From positions 1-9,117 of the forward strand of contig JBAVQS010000296.1 of the NCBI GenBank assembly GCA_049694275.1: a DNA stretch of 9,117 nt, in the 5' to 3' direction. The stretch's first letter is position 1, and each line of letters starts with the position of its first letter. The position numbers and the translations under genes were made by a program. This DNA is from JBAVQS01 sp049694275 (GTDB lineage: Bacteria; Chloroflexota; Anaerolineae; UBA4142; SHND01). A model generated the notes under the pieces. That model did not search any database. It had not been told where the DNA came from and was given only the letters and a program-made list of their open reading frames with translations. Below are positions 1 to 6,844 of the stretch, piece by piece.

Positions 1-10
1 TTTAGCGTGA

Positions 11-44
11 CGGGGTAGGGCGCACTATTGTGCGCCCTACCCTG
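11..44. repeat. Strong intergenic hairpin (13-bp perfect inverted repeat)
   Basis: Bases 13-25 pair perfectly with 30-42 around a four-base TATT loop. A G-T pair (12/43) and a C-G pair (11/44) extend the stem to 15 pairs. No T-run follows on either strand: the + side continues ACAAAAACG and the - side continues TCACGCTAAA. It therefore does not look like a standard intrinsic terminator. An imperfect copy of one arm, ATTGTACGCCCCT at 54-66, lies just downstream. A dispersed palindromic repeat, a terminator for a gene outside the window, or an RNA-level element for the lipoprotein leader are all possible. Confidence 0.6.
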
Positions 45-68
45 ACAAAAACGATTGTACGCCCCTTT

Positions 69-75
69 AAGGAGG
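69..75 (+). promoter_or_regulatory. Ribosome binding site of the lipoprotein gene
   Basis: AAGGAGG sits seven bases before the ATG at 83. It is a near-perfect Shine-Dalgarno sequence and fixes that start. It is far stronger than anything seen before the other genes in the window, so high translation is plausible. Confidence 0.85.
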
Positions 76-82
76 CACTGCA

Positions 83-1720
83 ATGAAAGCTCCTTCCCCA
101 TCCCTGTTCGCTTTGATCATGTTCGTCCTGCTCACGCTCGCCCTGACCGCCTGCAACAGCGGCGGTAGTGGAACGCCGACCACGGCCGCCCAGAGCCCCA
201 CACCTGCCAACGCGCCCACCACAGGAGCAGTAAGCGCCACCACAGCCGCGGCAACCCTTGCCCCGGCTACAGCAGCCCCCACCAATGACCCGTACTCGGC
301 GGCCGCAATGCCGGGAATCATCGCTGGGACCAAAACGATGACCGCAATGCACGTACAGCTTATGACATCCGGAGATGCCGCCGCGACCAGCGCGTTTTAT
401 GGCATTCCGACAGACAATAGCATGCGCCAGACGTATCTGCAGTATGACCTGAATGGCAAGGATTATGCGGGCCAGGGGACCGGGATGTTTGCGTCGTTTA
501 TGGACGGAAGCCCCAAGGAATTCCTGGAATTTGCCCAGGTCGGGGATACCTTGTACGTGCATGGTCCGGCCTCTGCGCTCCAGGCACCACTGAACAAGTG
601 GTACACCTTCCCGGCGGGGACGAGCAAGTTTACGGTCGCGCCGTTCGAGGCGCTTGACCGCATCGCCCTGGCCGCGGGCGACTGGTCCGCTTTCGCCAAA
701 ATGACGGGTGGAGGCATGGCGGACAGCCAAGCCTGCGACAATTACACGACCAGCAAGGATCCCGGCAAGTACTTGCAGGCCGCGCTCTCGGCGACCCCGG
801 CCCCCAATCCGCCGACAGTCTATGAGGGCGTCGTCGCGGTGACGGCCTGCGCGGATGGGTATATCCACAATGTGACGATGCGCATCGAGACGCACATGGC
901 CGACACGCCGGACCAGCGGCGCGAGATCACCTTTATTATCCAGTATAGCAATATCGGCAAGACCACCGTTTCCGTGCCGGCAAGCGCGCTGGCGCAGTTC
1001 GCCACGCCGACCACCGCACCGGTCACCCTGGCCTTTGACGGCAACTGGACAGGGCAAACACAATACGGCGATCCCATCCAATTCACCGTCAAGAACGGTC
1101 AGATCACCAACGTCAATCTGAGCTATTCCTTTCCGCTCCCTGATTGCGTGCCGACCGGTCAACAGACGCGGGCGATCAATGGCGCGTTGATTCAAGGAAA
1201 CTCGTTTTCGGTCCAGTTCACCGACAATCAGGGAACCCCATACACTTTCCATGGGACACTGACGAGTGGTACGGCAAAAGGGTCGCTGGACATTCTCGCT
1301 ACCGGCAAGGGCTGCGCTGGCAACACTGCCATTATTAACTGGACCGCCCAGAGCGGCACGGCCGCGGGCGGTGGATCGACCGGGGGCAACCTCAAGCCCA
1401 CGGCGGCGCCAACGGCAATCAAAGACCCCACGCTGGTTGTCAAAACCTTTTTCGACGACCTGAACGCAAATAATCTGGACGGGGCGATGGCGCTGCTCGC
1501 CGACTATCCGGTGGTCAACGCCGGCGGCGCTTCGTATCCGAGCAAGAGCGCAGCCACCACGTTCTTTCAAGGCCAGTTAACCAACGCGGTGACGTTCAAG
1601 GTGAGTGGAATCAAGGGCAACTCGAGCGTCATCACCTTTACCATCCAGTACGGGTCGGCAACCGGGTCAGGCAAAGCAATCCTCTCGAATGGCAGAATCG
1701 ACGTATTGACCCTTCCTTAA
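83..1720 (+). CDS. Secreted multi-module lipoprotein (LppX-like region, beta module, NTF2-like C-terminus)
   Basis: A 545-residue exported lipoprotein whose role I do not recognise. Residues 1-23 are a signal peptide with a hydrophobic core ending in the lipobox LTAC, so Cys24 should be lipidated and the protein anchored on the outer face of the membrane. Residues 25-70 are a Ser/Thr/Ala/Pro linker typical of Chloroflexota lipoproteins. Residues about 78-300 resemble the LppX/LolA-like lipoprotein fold by pattern only (alternating strands, ligand-carrier style). Residues about 314-422 form a compact beta-rich module starting at FDGNWTGQT. A second Gly/Thr/Pro linker spans about 423-447. Residues 448-545 look like an NTF2/SnoaL-like domain, with VVKTFFDDLNANNLDGAM as its first helix pair. 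Cys218/Cys256 and Cys355/Cys411 lie within separate modules and could form two disulfides. The strong ribosome site fixes the start and a terminator follows the stop, so it is probably transcribed separately from the downstream genes. Lipoprotein status is well supported; the domain names are tentative. Confidence 0.85.
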   Translation: MKAPSPSLFALIMFVLLTLALTACNSGGSGTPTTAAQSPTPANAPTTGAVSATTAAATLAPATAAPTNDPYSAAAMPGIIAGTKTMTAMHVQLMTSGDAAATSAFYGIPTDNSMRQTYLQYDLNGKDYAGQGTGMFASFMDGSPKEFLEFAQVGDTLYVHGPASALQAPLNKWYTFPAGTSKFTVAPFEALDRIALAAGDWSAFAKMTGGGMADSQACDNYTTSKDPGKYLQAALSATPAPNPPTVYEGVVAVTACADGYIHNVTMRIETHMADTPDQRREITFIIQYSNIGKTTVSVPASALAQFATPTTAPVTLAFDGNWTGQTQYGDPIQFTVKNGQITNVNLSYSFPLPDCVPTGQQTRAINGALIQGNSFSVQFTDNQGTPYTFHGTLTSGTAKGSLDILATGKGCAGNTAIINWTAQSGTAAGGGSTGGNLKPTAAPTAIKDPTLVVKTFFDDLNANNLDGAMALLADYPVVNAGGASYPSKSAATTFFQGQLTNAVTFKVSGIKGNSSVITFTIQYGSATGSGKAILSNGRIDVLTLP

Positions 1721-1728
1721 CACGACGC

Positions 1729-1761
1729 GCCCGCCCCATCCAGCGATGGGGCGGGCCTTTT
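1729..1761 (+). terminator. Rho-independent terminator after the lipoprotein gene
   Basis: GCCCGCCCCATC (1729-1740) pairs perfectly with GATGGGGCGGGC (1745-1756) around the loop CAGC, giving a 12-bp GC-rich stem. It is followed by C and TTTT (1758-1761). It begins eight bases after the lipoprotein stop codon and separates that gene from the BTAD regulator. Confidence 0.92.
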
Positions 1762-1796
1762 GAGATTGGAACGCTTCCCCGCCGTTTGAAGCGACA

Positions 1797-1825
1797 TTGA
1801 CGCGACGCGCAATGTACGCTATCCT
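1797..1825 (+). promoter_or_regulatory. Candidate promoter abutting the start of the BTAD regulator gene
   Basis: TTGACG (1797-1802, five of six matches to the -35 consensus) is followed after 17 bases by TATCCT (1820-1825, four of six matches to the -10), which touches the ATG at 1826. A second TANNNT box, TACGCT (1815-1820), would place transcription start at about the ATG itself. No Shine-Dalgarno sequence lies before 1826. Either arrangement points to a leaderless or nearly leaderless message. The first would start near 1832, where codon 3 is GTG. This is inferred from motifs only. Confidence 0.4.
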
Positions 1826-4800
1826 ATGGCCGTGACCAAACGACAATCAAAGCCATTGTCGGGAAGGCCACGGCTCTGCATCTATCTGCTCGGGCCACTG
1901 CGCATCGAGCGGGGAGAAGAGACGGTCCATCTTTCCCGCCGCAAGGTCGAATCGCTCCTCACCTACCTCATCCTCCACCCACAGGAACAGCGCCGTGAGC
2001 AAATTGCCACACTCCTCTGGGGCGACTCGACCGACGAGCAGGCGCGCGCCTCGCTGCGCACCGCGCTGACCGTCCTCAAACACGAGGTGGGGGACGACGT
2101 GGTGCTCGTCGAGCGCGAAACGGTGCAGCTCAATCCCGATTACCCGCTCTGGACCGACATTCAGGAGTTGGAGCGCACGGCCGCCTCCGCCGAACCGGCG
2201 CTCAACCTGTACCGCGGCGAGCTCCTGGCCGAGTTTTACGACGATTGGATCATTCCGCTCCGTGAGCGCTATCATGATCTGTATATCGACGCGCTCCTGC
2301 GGCACGTCGAGACGCTGCGCACCACGAGCCGGTACGAGGAGGCGATCGAGCTGGCCCGCCAGGTGCTGACGCACGACTCCGCCAACGAACGCGCGTTCCA
2401 ACACCTGATTTTTTGCCACATGGCGCTGGGCAATCGACCGGCCGCGATCCAGGCGTACGAACAGTGCGTCCGCGCGCTGGAGGAAGAGCTCGGCGTTGCG
2501 CCTTTGCGTGAAACGGCCGCGCTCTATGAGTGGATCAAGCACAAGCCGGGTGACGAGCGCTCCCTGGCTGCGCGCATCACCAATCTTCCCATCCCGCCCA
2601 CCCCGTTCATCGGCCGCGGGCACGAGATTGCAACCGTCAAGGCCCTGATTGCCCCCCACGCGCGCCCAGTTCCACACGCGACCGGCAAAAAAGCGTTGGC
2701 ATCCCGCCGGGCGCCGGCCGCCGGCGCGCAACCGGCGCATCCAGTCCCCCCGCAACCAGCGGGGATCGAGATTCGTCTCGTCACGCTCACCGGCGCGGGT
2801 GGGAGCGGCAAGACCCGCATGGCTATTCAGGTCGGGGCCGATCTGATCGATTCTTTTCATGACGGGGTCTGGTGGGTAGAATTGGCGACGCTCTCGGACC
2901 CGGCGCTGGTACCGCAGGCGTTTGCCCAGGCGCTCGGGATCAAGGACAAGCCGGAACGGACGCTGGCGGAGGCGCTCGTCGATTTCCTGCGACCGCGCCA
3001 ACTGTTGATTATCGTCGACAACTGTGAGCACCTGATCGGGGCATGCGCGGCAATTGCCGAACGATTGCTCACGGCCTGCCCACACATCAAGCTGCTGACG
3101 ACCAGCCGGGAAGCGCTCGGCATTGACGGCGAGTTTACCTATCTCATCCCGACCCTCTCGGTGCCCGAGCCGTCCGCCTCCGTCGCCGACATGCTGCTCG
3201 CGTACGAAAGCATTCGCCTGTTTGTCGAACGGGCGCGCACCGTCCGGCCGGAGTTTGCGCTGACCGAACAGAACGCGCTGGCCATTACCCATATCTGCCA
3301 GCGATTGGACGGGATGCCGCTCGCGATTGAACTGGCCGCCGCGCGAATCAATGTGCTGACGCCGCAAGAGATCGCAGAGCGCCTTGACGACCGGTTTGCC
3401 CTGCTCGCTCATGGCAGCCGCACGGCGCTCCCGCGCCAGCAGACGCTCCGCGCGCTCATCGATTGGAGCTATGATCTGCTGACGAATCAGGAGCAGGCCT
3501 TTTTTGCCCGGCTCGCCGTCTTTGCCGGCGGGCGCGACTTGGAGGCGGTCGAGGCAGTCTGCTCAGGGGAAGGGATTGAGCGCGGGCAGGCGCTCGACCT
3601 CCTTGCCCGCCTCGTCGCCAAATCGCTCCTCGTCGTGCGCGAGCACGCCGGTGAAACGCGCTATGGCATGCTCGATACCATCAAAGCCTATGCGCTGGAC
3701 AAGCTGCACGGGTCGGGCGAAGCGGAACGCTGGAAGCGACGACACCTCGACTATTTCCTGGAACTGGTTCGCACCGCCCAGCCGCAGATTCACGGGCCTG
3801 AACAGATGCCGTGGCTCAGCCGGTTGGAGGTCGAGCACAATAATCTGCGCCTGGCCCTGCGCTTTGCATTGGAACATCAAATCCATACGGCCGCCCTCGC
3901 GCTCGCCGACTCGCTTGCGCCATTCTGGGAGATGCGGGGCTTTTTGCACGAGGGGCGCGAATGGCTAAAACGCGCACTGGACGCCGCGCCGGCGCCGGCC
4001 GCGGACTCGCCCCCGGAATATCGCCGGTGCTATGCCTGGGCGATGGACCGGGCGGCCGAGCTGGCAATCCACCAGTCCGATTATTCTGCCGCGCGGGCGC
4101 TGGCGACGACGAGCCTGGAACTGTTCCGCGCGCTGGGCGACCGGCCCGGCTGGGCAACCGCACTCAATACGCTCGGCGCCGTCGTGCGCCTGATGGGCGA
4201 GTACGATGTGGCCGAAGGACTGCATCACGAAAGCCTGAACATCAGCCGCGAGCTGGGGGACCGGCGCCAGATCGTAGTCGCGCTGAATTCGCTGGGCACT
4301 GCCGCACAATACCAGGACCGAATCGAAGATGCGCTGTCCTATTTTCAGGAGGCGCTCGACCTGGAACGCGAGAGTGACAACCGGCATGGGATTGCAATTG
4401 CTCTGACCAATGTCGGGACTGTAGTCCAGCAAAAGGGTGATTTTACGCAGGCGCGGGCGCTCCATGCCGAGAGTCTGGCCATCTTGCGCGAACTGCATGA
4501 TCGCTGGGCCATTGCCGGCACCTTATCGAACCTGGGGTTGCTGGCCGAGGCGCTGCGCGATTACACGGCGGCGCGCGCCTATTATGAGGAGGGGCTCGAA
4601 ATTGCGCGCGAGTTGGGCGAACGACGCGGCATGGCGATTCTGACCCGGAGCCTTGGCATGGTAAGCATGGCGCAGGGCGACCTGGAGGCGGCGCGGCGGC
4701 TGCACGAAGAGAGCCTCGCCATCCGGCGCGGGCTCGGCCACAAGCGCGGCGTCTGCCTCTCGCTCGCCAACCTGGCGCTGGTCGTCCATCTCCAGGGAGA

Positions 4801-5146
4801 CGCGGACCGGGCGCGCGAGCTCTACACGCAGAGCCTCACCCTGTGCCGCGATCTGGACGACCAACGCACGATGATCGACGTATTGGTCGGCCTCGCACGC
4901 ATTCACTTTAAGGCGGGCGCGGTCGAACGGGCGGCGCAGCTCACGGCGTTCGTCGATGCGCGGCTTGCCGCGCTGCCGTTGGGGCTGGACGCGGCCGAAC
5001 GCGACCTGCACGCACAAACGCTCGCGCAGGCCCGCGCGCAACTCGCCCCGGCCGTCTGGGATGCCGCATGGCAGGCCGGCCAGCGCATGGGGCTCGACGA
5101 GGCGGTCCACCTGGCAACAAGATGGGATTCGGCTGTCCGCTCGTAA
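1826..5146 (+). CDS. BTAD/SARP-type transcriptional regulator with NB-ARC-like ATPase and TPR domains
   Basis: A 1106-residue cytoplasmic regulator of the AfsR/SARP style, which binds DNA through an N-terminal winged helix and is controlled by an NTP-driven switch. Residues about 17-105 are the OmpR-like DNA-binding domain. Residues about 110-240 are the helical bacterial transcriptional activator domain, ending in EELGVAPLRETAALYEWIK. The NB-ARC-like ATPase starts at FIGRGHE (261-267). It has Walker A GAGGSGKT (323-330), Walker B LLIIVDN (393-399), a sensor-like LLTTSRE (423-429) and GMPLAIELAAARI (496-508). A winged-helix segment follows (about 537-605), then eight TPRs (733-1052) and a short helical tail common in this ATPase family. 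An Ala/Pro-rich stretch at about 278-314 separates FIGRGHE from the P-loop and is longer than usual. The ligand and target genes cannot be read from the sequence. The start at 1826 is uncertain because no ribosome site is visible. The gene ends 55 bases before msrP, so it could regulate that cluster, but only adjacency supports this. Confidence 0.93.
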   Translation: MAVTKRQSKPLSGRPRLCIYLLGPLRIERGEETVHLSRRKVESLLTYLILHPQEQRREQIATLLWGDSTDEQARASLRTALTVLKHEVGDDVVLVERETVQLNPDYPLWTDIQELERTAASAEPALNLYRGELLAEFYDDWIIPLRERYHDLYIDALLRHVETLRTTSRYEEAIELARQVLTHDSANERAFQHLIFCHMALGNRPAAIQAYEQCVRALEEELGVAPLRETAALYEWIKHKPGDERSLAARITNLPIPPTPFIGRGHEIATVKALIAPHARPVPHATGKKALASRRAPAAGAQPAHPVPPQPAGIEIRLVTLTGAGGSGKTRMAIQVGADLIDSFHDGVWWVELATLSDPALVPQAFAQALGIKDKPERTLAEALVDFLRPRQLLIIVDNCEHLIGACAAIAERLLTACPHIKLLTTSREALGIDGEFTYLIPTLSVPEPSASVADMLLAYESIRLFVERARTVRPEFALTEQNALAITHICQRLDGMPLAIELAAARINVLTPQEIAERLDDRFALLAHGSRTALPRQQTLRALIDWSYDLLTNQEQAFFARLAVFAGGRDLEAVEAVCSGEGIERGQALDLLARLVAKSLLVVREHAGETRYGMLDTIKAYALDKLHGSGEAERWKRRHLDYFLELVRTAQPQIHGPEQMPWLSRLEVEHNNLRLALRFALEHQIHTAALALADSLAPFWEMRGFLHEGREWLKRALDAAPAPAADSPPEYRRCYAWAMDRAAELAIHQSDYSAARALATTSLELFRALGDRPGWATALNTLGAVVRLMGEYDVAEGLHHESLNISRELGDRRQIVVALNSLGTAAQYQDRIEDALSYFQEALDLERESDNRHGIAIALTNVGTVVQQKGDFTQARALHAESLAILRELHDRWAIAGTLSNLGLLAEALRDYTAARAYYEEGLEIARELGERRGMAILTRSLGMVSMAQGDLEAARRLHEESLAIRRGLGHKRGVCLSLANLALVVHLQGDADRARELYTQSLTLCRDLDDQRTMIDVLVGLARIHFKAGAVERAAQLTAFVDARLAALPLGLDAAERDLHAQTLAQARAQLAPAVWDAAWQAGQRMGLDEAVHLATRWDSAVRS
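4022..4981 (+). repeat. Eight tandem 40-residue TPR units (120-bp period) inside the BTAD regulator
   Basis: Residues 733-1052 divide without gaps into eight units of exactly 40 residues. Each begins near a basic or polar residue after a GD/DN/HD-type turn. Each carries the pattern A/L-x-x-LG, then a G/D-acidic turn, then A-x-x-hydrophobic and ESL-x-I-x-R-x-L. The 40-residue period, rather than 34, is typical of TPRs in STAND-type ATPases, where the superhelix senses a partner or ligand. Units 2-7 are the most alike; units 1 and 8 are degenerate caps. Confidence 0.85.
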
Positions 5147-5151
5147 TACTT

Positions 5152-5195
5152 TTGTAATGCTCTTTTGGCACAATACAGTCATCTTTACCCGAGGT
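5152..5195 (+). promoter_or_regulatory. Candidate msrP promoter and ribosome binding site
   Basis: The 55-base gap before msrP is the most AT-rich stretch of the left half of the cluster. TTGTAA (5152-5157) and TACAGT (5174-5179) are separated by 16 bases, each with four of six consensus matches, predicting a short leader. GAGGT (5191-5195) then lies six bases before the ATG at 5202 and supports that start. A TACAAT at 5195-5200 looks like a better -10 but overlaps the ribosome site and would start transcription inside the gene. The promoter call is weak; the ribosome site is reasonable. Confidence 0.4.
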
Positions 5196-5201
5196 ACAAT
5201 T

Positions 5202-6146
5202 ATGGACAAGATCCCATCTTCAGAAATTACCCCCGAACCGCTCTATCTTTCGCGGCGGAAATTCATGACCGGCGTCGCCGCGCTGGCCGCAGGGGCCATG
5301 CTCGCCGCCTGCGCGCCGCAGAGCCAGGATACCAGCGCACCGGCGGCTTTACCCGGCGCGACGCCCCAGGCCGGTGCGGGGACCGACGAGCTGGGCGACA
5401 AGCTCACCTCGTATGATAACATCACCCATTACAATAACTTTTACGAATTCTCGACCGACAAGGAACCCCCCGCCGAGCTCGCCCGCAATTTCAAGACCAC
5501 GCCGTGGACCGTCACAGTGGGCGGGCTGGTTAACAAGCCCAAGACCTACGGGCTCGACGAACTGCTCAAGCTCGGGCAGGAGGAGCGCATCTATCGCCTG
5601 CGCTGTGTAGAGGGCTGGTCGATGGTCATTCCGTGGCTGGGCTTTCCCCTCTCGCGCCTGTTGAGCCAGGTCGAGCCGCAGAGTAAGGCCAAGTTTGTGC
5701 GATTTGAGACGCTGCTCGATCCCAAGCAGATGCCCGGGCAGAATGACCCGATGTTCGGCTGGCCTTATGCGGAGGGGCTGCGCCTGGACGAGGCGATGAA
5801 CGACCTGACCCTCCTGGCAACCGGGCTGTATGGCAAACCGCTCCCGCCGCAGGATGGCGCGCCGATTCGCCTGGTGGTCCCCTGGAAGTACGGATTCAAA
5901 GGCTGCAAGTCGATCGTCAAGATTGACCTGGTAGAGGAGATGCCGGTCTCATTCTGGATGGCGACCTCGCCGGACGAATACGGCTTTTACGCCAACGTCA
6001 ATCCCGACGTGCCGCACCCGCGCTGGTCGCAGGCAACCGAGCGGCGGATCGGAGAAATCACGCGACGCAACACGCTGATGTTCAACGGGTACCAAGCGCA
6101 GGTTGCCCAACTCTATCAAGGGATGGACTTGCGAAAGAACTTTTGA
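5202..6146 (+). CDS. msrP: MsrP, molybdopterin-dependent protein-methionine-sulfoxide reductase, catalytic subunit (predicted Tat lipoprotein)
   Basis: MsrP (YedY family, 314 residues) reduces methionine sulfoxide in exported proteins back to methionine, using a Mo-molybdopterin cofactor and electrons from MsrQ. The N-terminus has a Tat signal, SRRKFMTG (17-24), followed by a hydrophobic stretch and a lipobox LAAC with Cys37. The enzyme is therefore predicted to be exported folded and then lipid-anchored, with a Ser/Ala/Pro/Gly linker to about residue 60. The family signatures are strong: YNNFYEF (77-83), RLRCVEGWSMVIPW (132-145) with Cys135 as the expected Mo ligand, QMPGQ (176-180), EGLRLDEAM (191-199), VPWKYGFKG (226-234), DEYGFYANVNP (258-268), HPRWSQATER (272-281), and a C-terminus GMDLRKNF close to that of E. 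coli MsrP. The start at 5202 is preferred because a ribosome site precedes it and it gives a complete Tat signal; an in-frame upstream extension overlaps the regulator gene and lacks sense. The stop shares one base with msrQ. Confidence 0.97.
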   Translation: MDKIPSSEITPEPLYLSRRKFMTGVAALAAGAMLAACAPQSQDTSAPAALPGATPQAGAGTDELGDKLTSYDNITHYNNFYEFSTDKEPPAELARNFKTTPWTVTVGGLVNKPKTYGLDELLKLGQEERIYRLRCVEGWSMVIPWLGFPLSRLLSQVEPQSKAKFVRFETLLDPKQMPGQNDPMFGWPYAEGLRLDEAMNDLTLLATGLYGKPLPPQDGAPIRLVVPWKYGFKGCKSIVKIDLVEEMPVSFWMATSPDEYGFYANVNPDVPHPRWSQATERRIGEITRRNTLMFNGYQAQVAQLYQGMDLRKNF

Positions 6147-6808
6147 TGACGTGGACTCGCACACTACGGACGCGCTGGCTTTCCTTCGCCGTCCATCTCG
6201 GCGCGCTCAGCCAGCTCGGCCTGCTCGTGTGGGATTTTTTCAATGACGGGCTGACTGCCGATCCGGTTCGCGGCGCCATTCTGCGCACGGGCAAGATTGC
6301 GCTGGTCCTGCTCGTGCTTTCGTTGGCTTGCACACCGGTCAATACGGTCCTGGGATTCAACCAGGCGCTCAAGGTCCGCCGGGCGCTGGGGTTATATGCC
6401 TTCTTTTTTGCCTGCTTGCACCTGTTCATTTTTCTGGTCGTCGATTACGGGCTCGACTGGGGACAACTCTACGACGCCGTCCTCGACAAGGCCTACGCTC
6501 TGGCCGGGCTCGCCGCGTTCCTCCTCCTGATTCCGCTGGCGGTGACGTCGACCAAGGGATGGATGCGGCGATTGGGGCCGATGTGGCGGACGATCCATCG
6601 CTGGATCTACCCGGCAAGCGTGCTCGTCGCCGTCCATTTTATCTGGCTGGTCAAGGCGGACATTAGCGAGCCAGTCCTCTACGCCATCGCCATCGCGCTG
6701 CTGTTGGCGCTACGGCTCCCGCCGGTTCGCCGCCTGATCGCGCGGATACGCGGCGCACTCATCCCCCGGCCCGCCGCAATTCCTCGCGACAAGCGCCTCC
6801 CCGAATAG
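6146..6808 (+). CDS. msrQ: MsrQ, haem-b membrane subunit delivering electrons to MsrP
   Basis: MsrQ (YedZ family, ferric-reductase-like transmembrane group, 220 residues) carries electrons from cytoplasmic flavin reductase or the quinone pool across the membrane to MsrP. About six membrane helices are visible, near residues 12-30, 48-67, 80-101, 114-134, 152-169 and 174-190. Likely haem ligands are His92 in the LHLFIF segment, His151 in HRWIYP and His164 in VAVHFIW, placed as in the E. coli protein. Other family patterns are RRALGLYAFF (78-87) and TSTKGWMRRLGPMWRTIHR (134-152). The tail after residue 190 is basic and should be cytoplasmic. The ATG at 6146 uses the last base of the msrP stop codon, which implies translational coupling; a TTG one codon earlier is also possible but less likely. 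Confidence 0.95.
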   Translation: MTWTRTLRTRWLSFAVHLGALSQLGLLVWDFFNDGLTADPVRGAILRTGKIALVLLVLSLACTPVNTVLGFNQALKVRRALGLYAFFFACLHLFIFLVVDYGLDWGQLYDAVLDKAYALAGLAAFLLLIPLAVTSTKGWMRRLGPMWRTIHRWIYPASVLVAVHFIWLVKADISEPVLYAIAIALLLALRLPPVRRLIARIRGALIPRPAAIPRDKRLPE

Positions 6809-6835
6809 CAAGCCCCTCACGTCCAGAAATGTGTT

Positions 6836-6839
6836 GAGG
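6836..6839 (+). promoter_or_regulatory. Ribosome binding site choosing the second ATG of the response regulator
   Basis: Two ATGs are adjacent at 6842 and 6845. GAGG at 6836-6839 lies only two bases before the first but five before the second, so the second ATG is the better start. The 36-base gap after msrQ shows no terminator. Confidence 0.5.
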
Positions 6840-6844
6840 TCATG

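Noticed and set aside
42..71. CTGACA plus TTTAAG as a promoter for the lipoprotein gene
   Set aside because: The -10 match is poor, it overlaps the ribosome binding site, and the -35 half falls inside the hairpin.
2..1570. A 522-codon open frame on the - strand opposite the lipoprotein gene
   Set aside because: The + strand protein has a signal peptide, lipobox, ribosome site and terminator. The - strand frame reads as Arg/Gly/Val-rich sequence without recognisable domains, as expected for the antisense of a GC-rich gene.
1847..3412. A 521-codon open frame on the - strand opposite the BTAD regulator
   Set aside because: The + strand carries clear DNA-binding and ATPase motifs throughout this stretch. 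The antisense translation is Arg/Gln/Asp-rich with no motif, a codon-bias shadow.
5165..5180. TTGGCAC as a sigma-54 (-24/-12) promoter before msrP
   Set aside because: No GC dinucleotide occurs at the required ten-base distance from the GG, so the -12 element is missing.
4956..5201. An N-terminal extension of msrP into the regulator gene
   Set aside because: The extra 82 residues are an Arg/Pro-rich out-of-frame reading of the regulator end. The ATG at 5202 has a ribosome site and begins a complete Tat signal.
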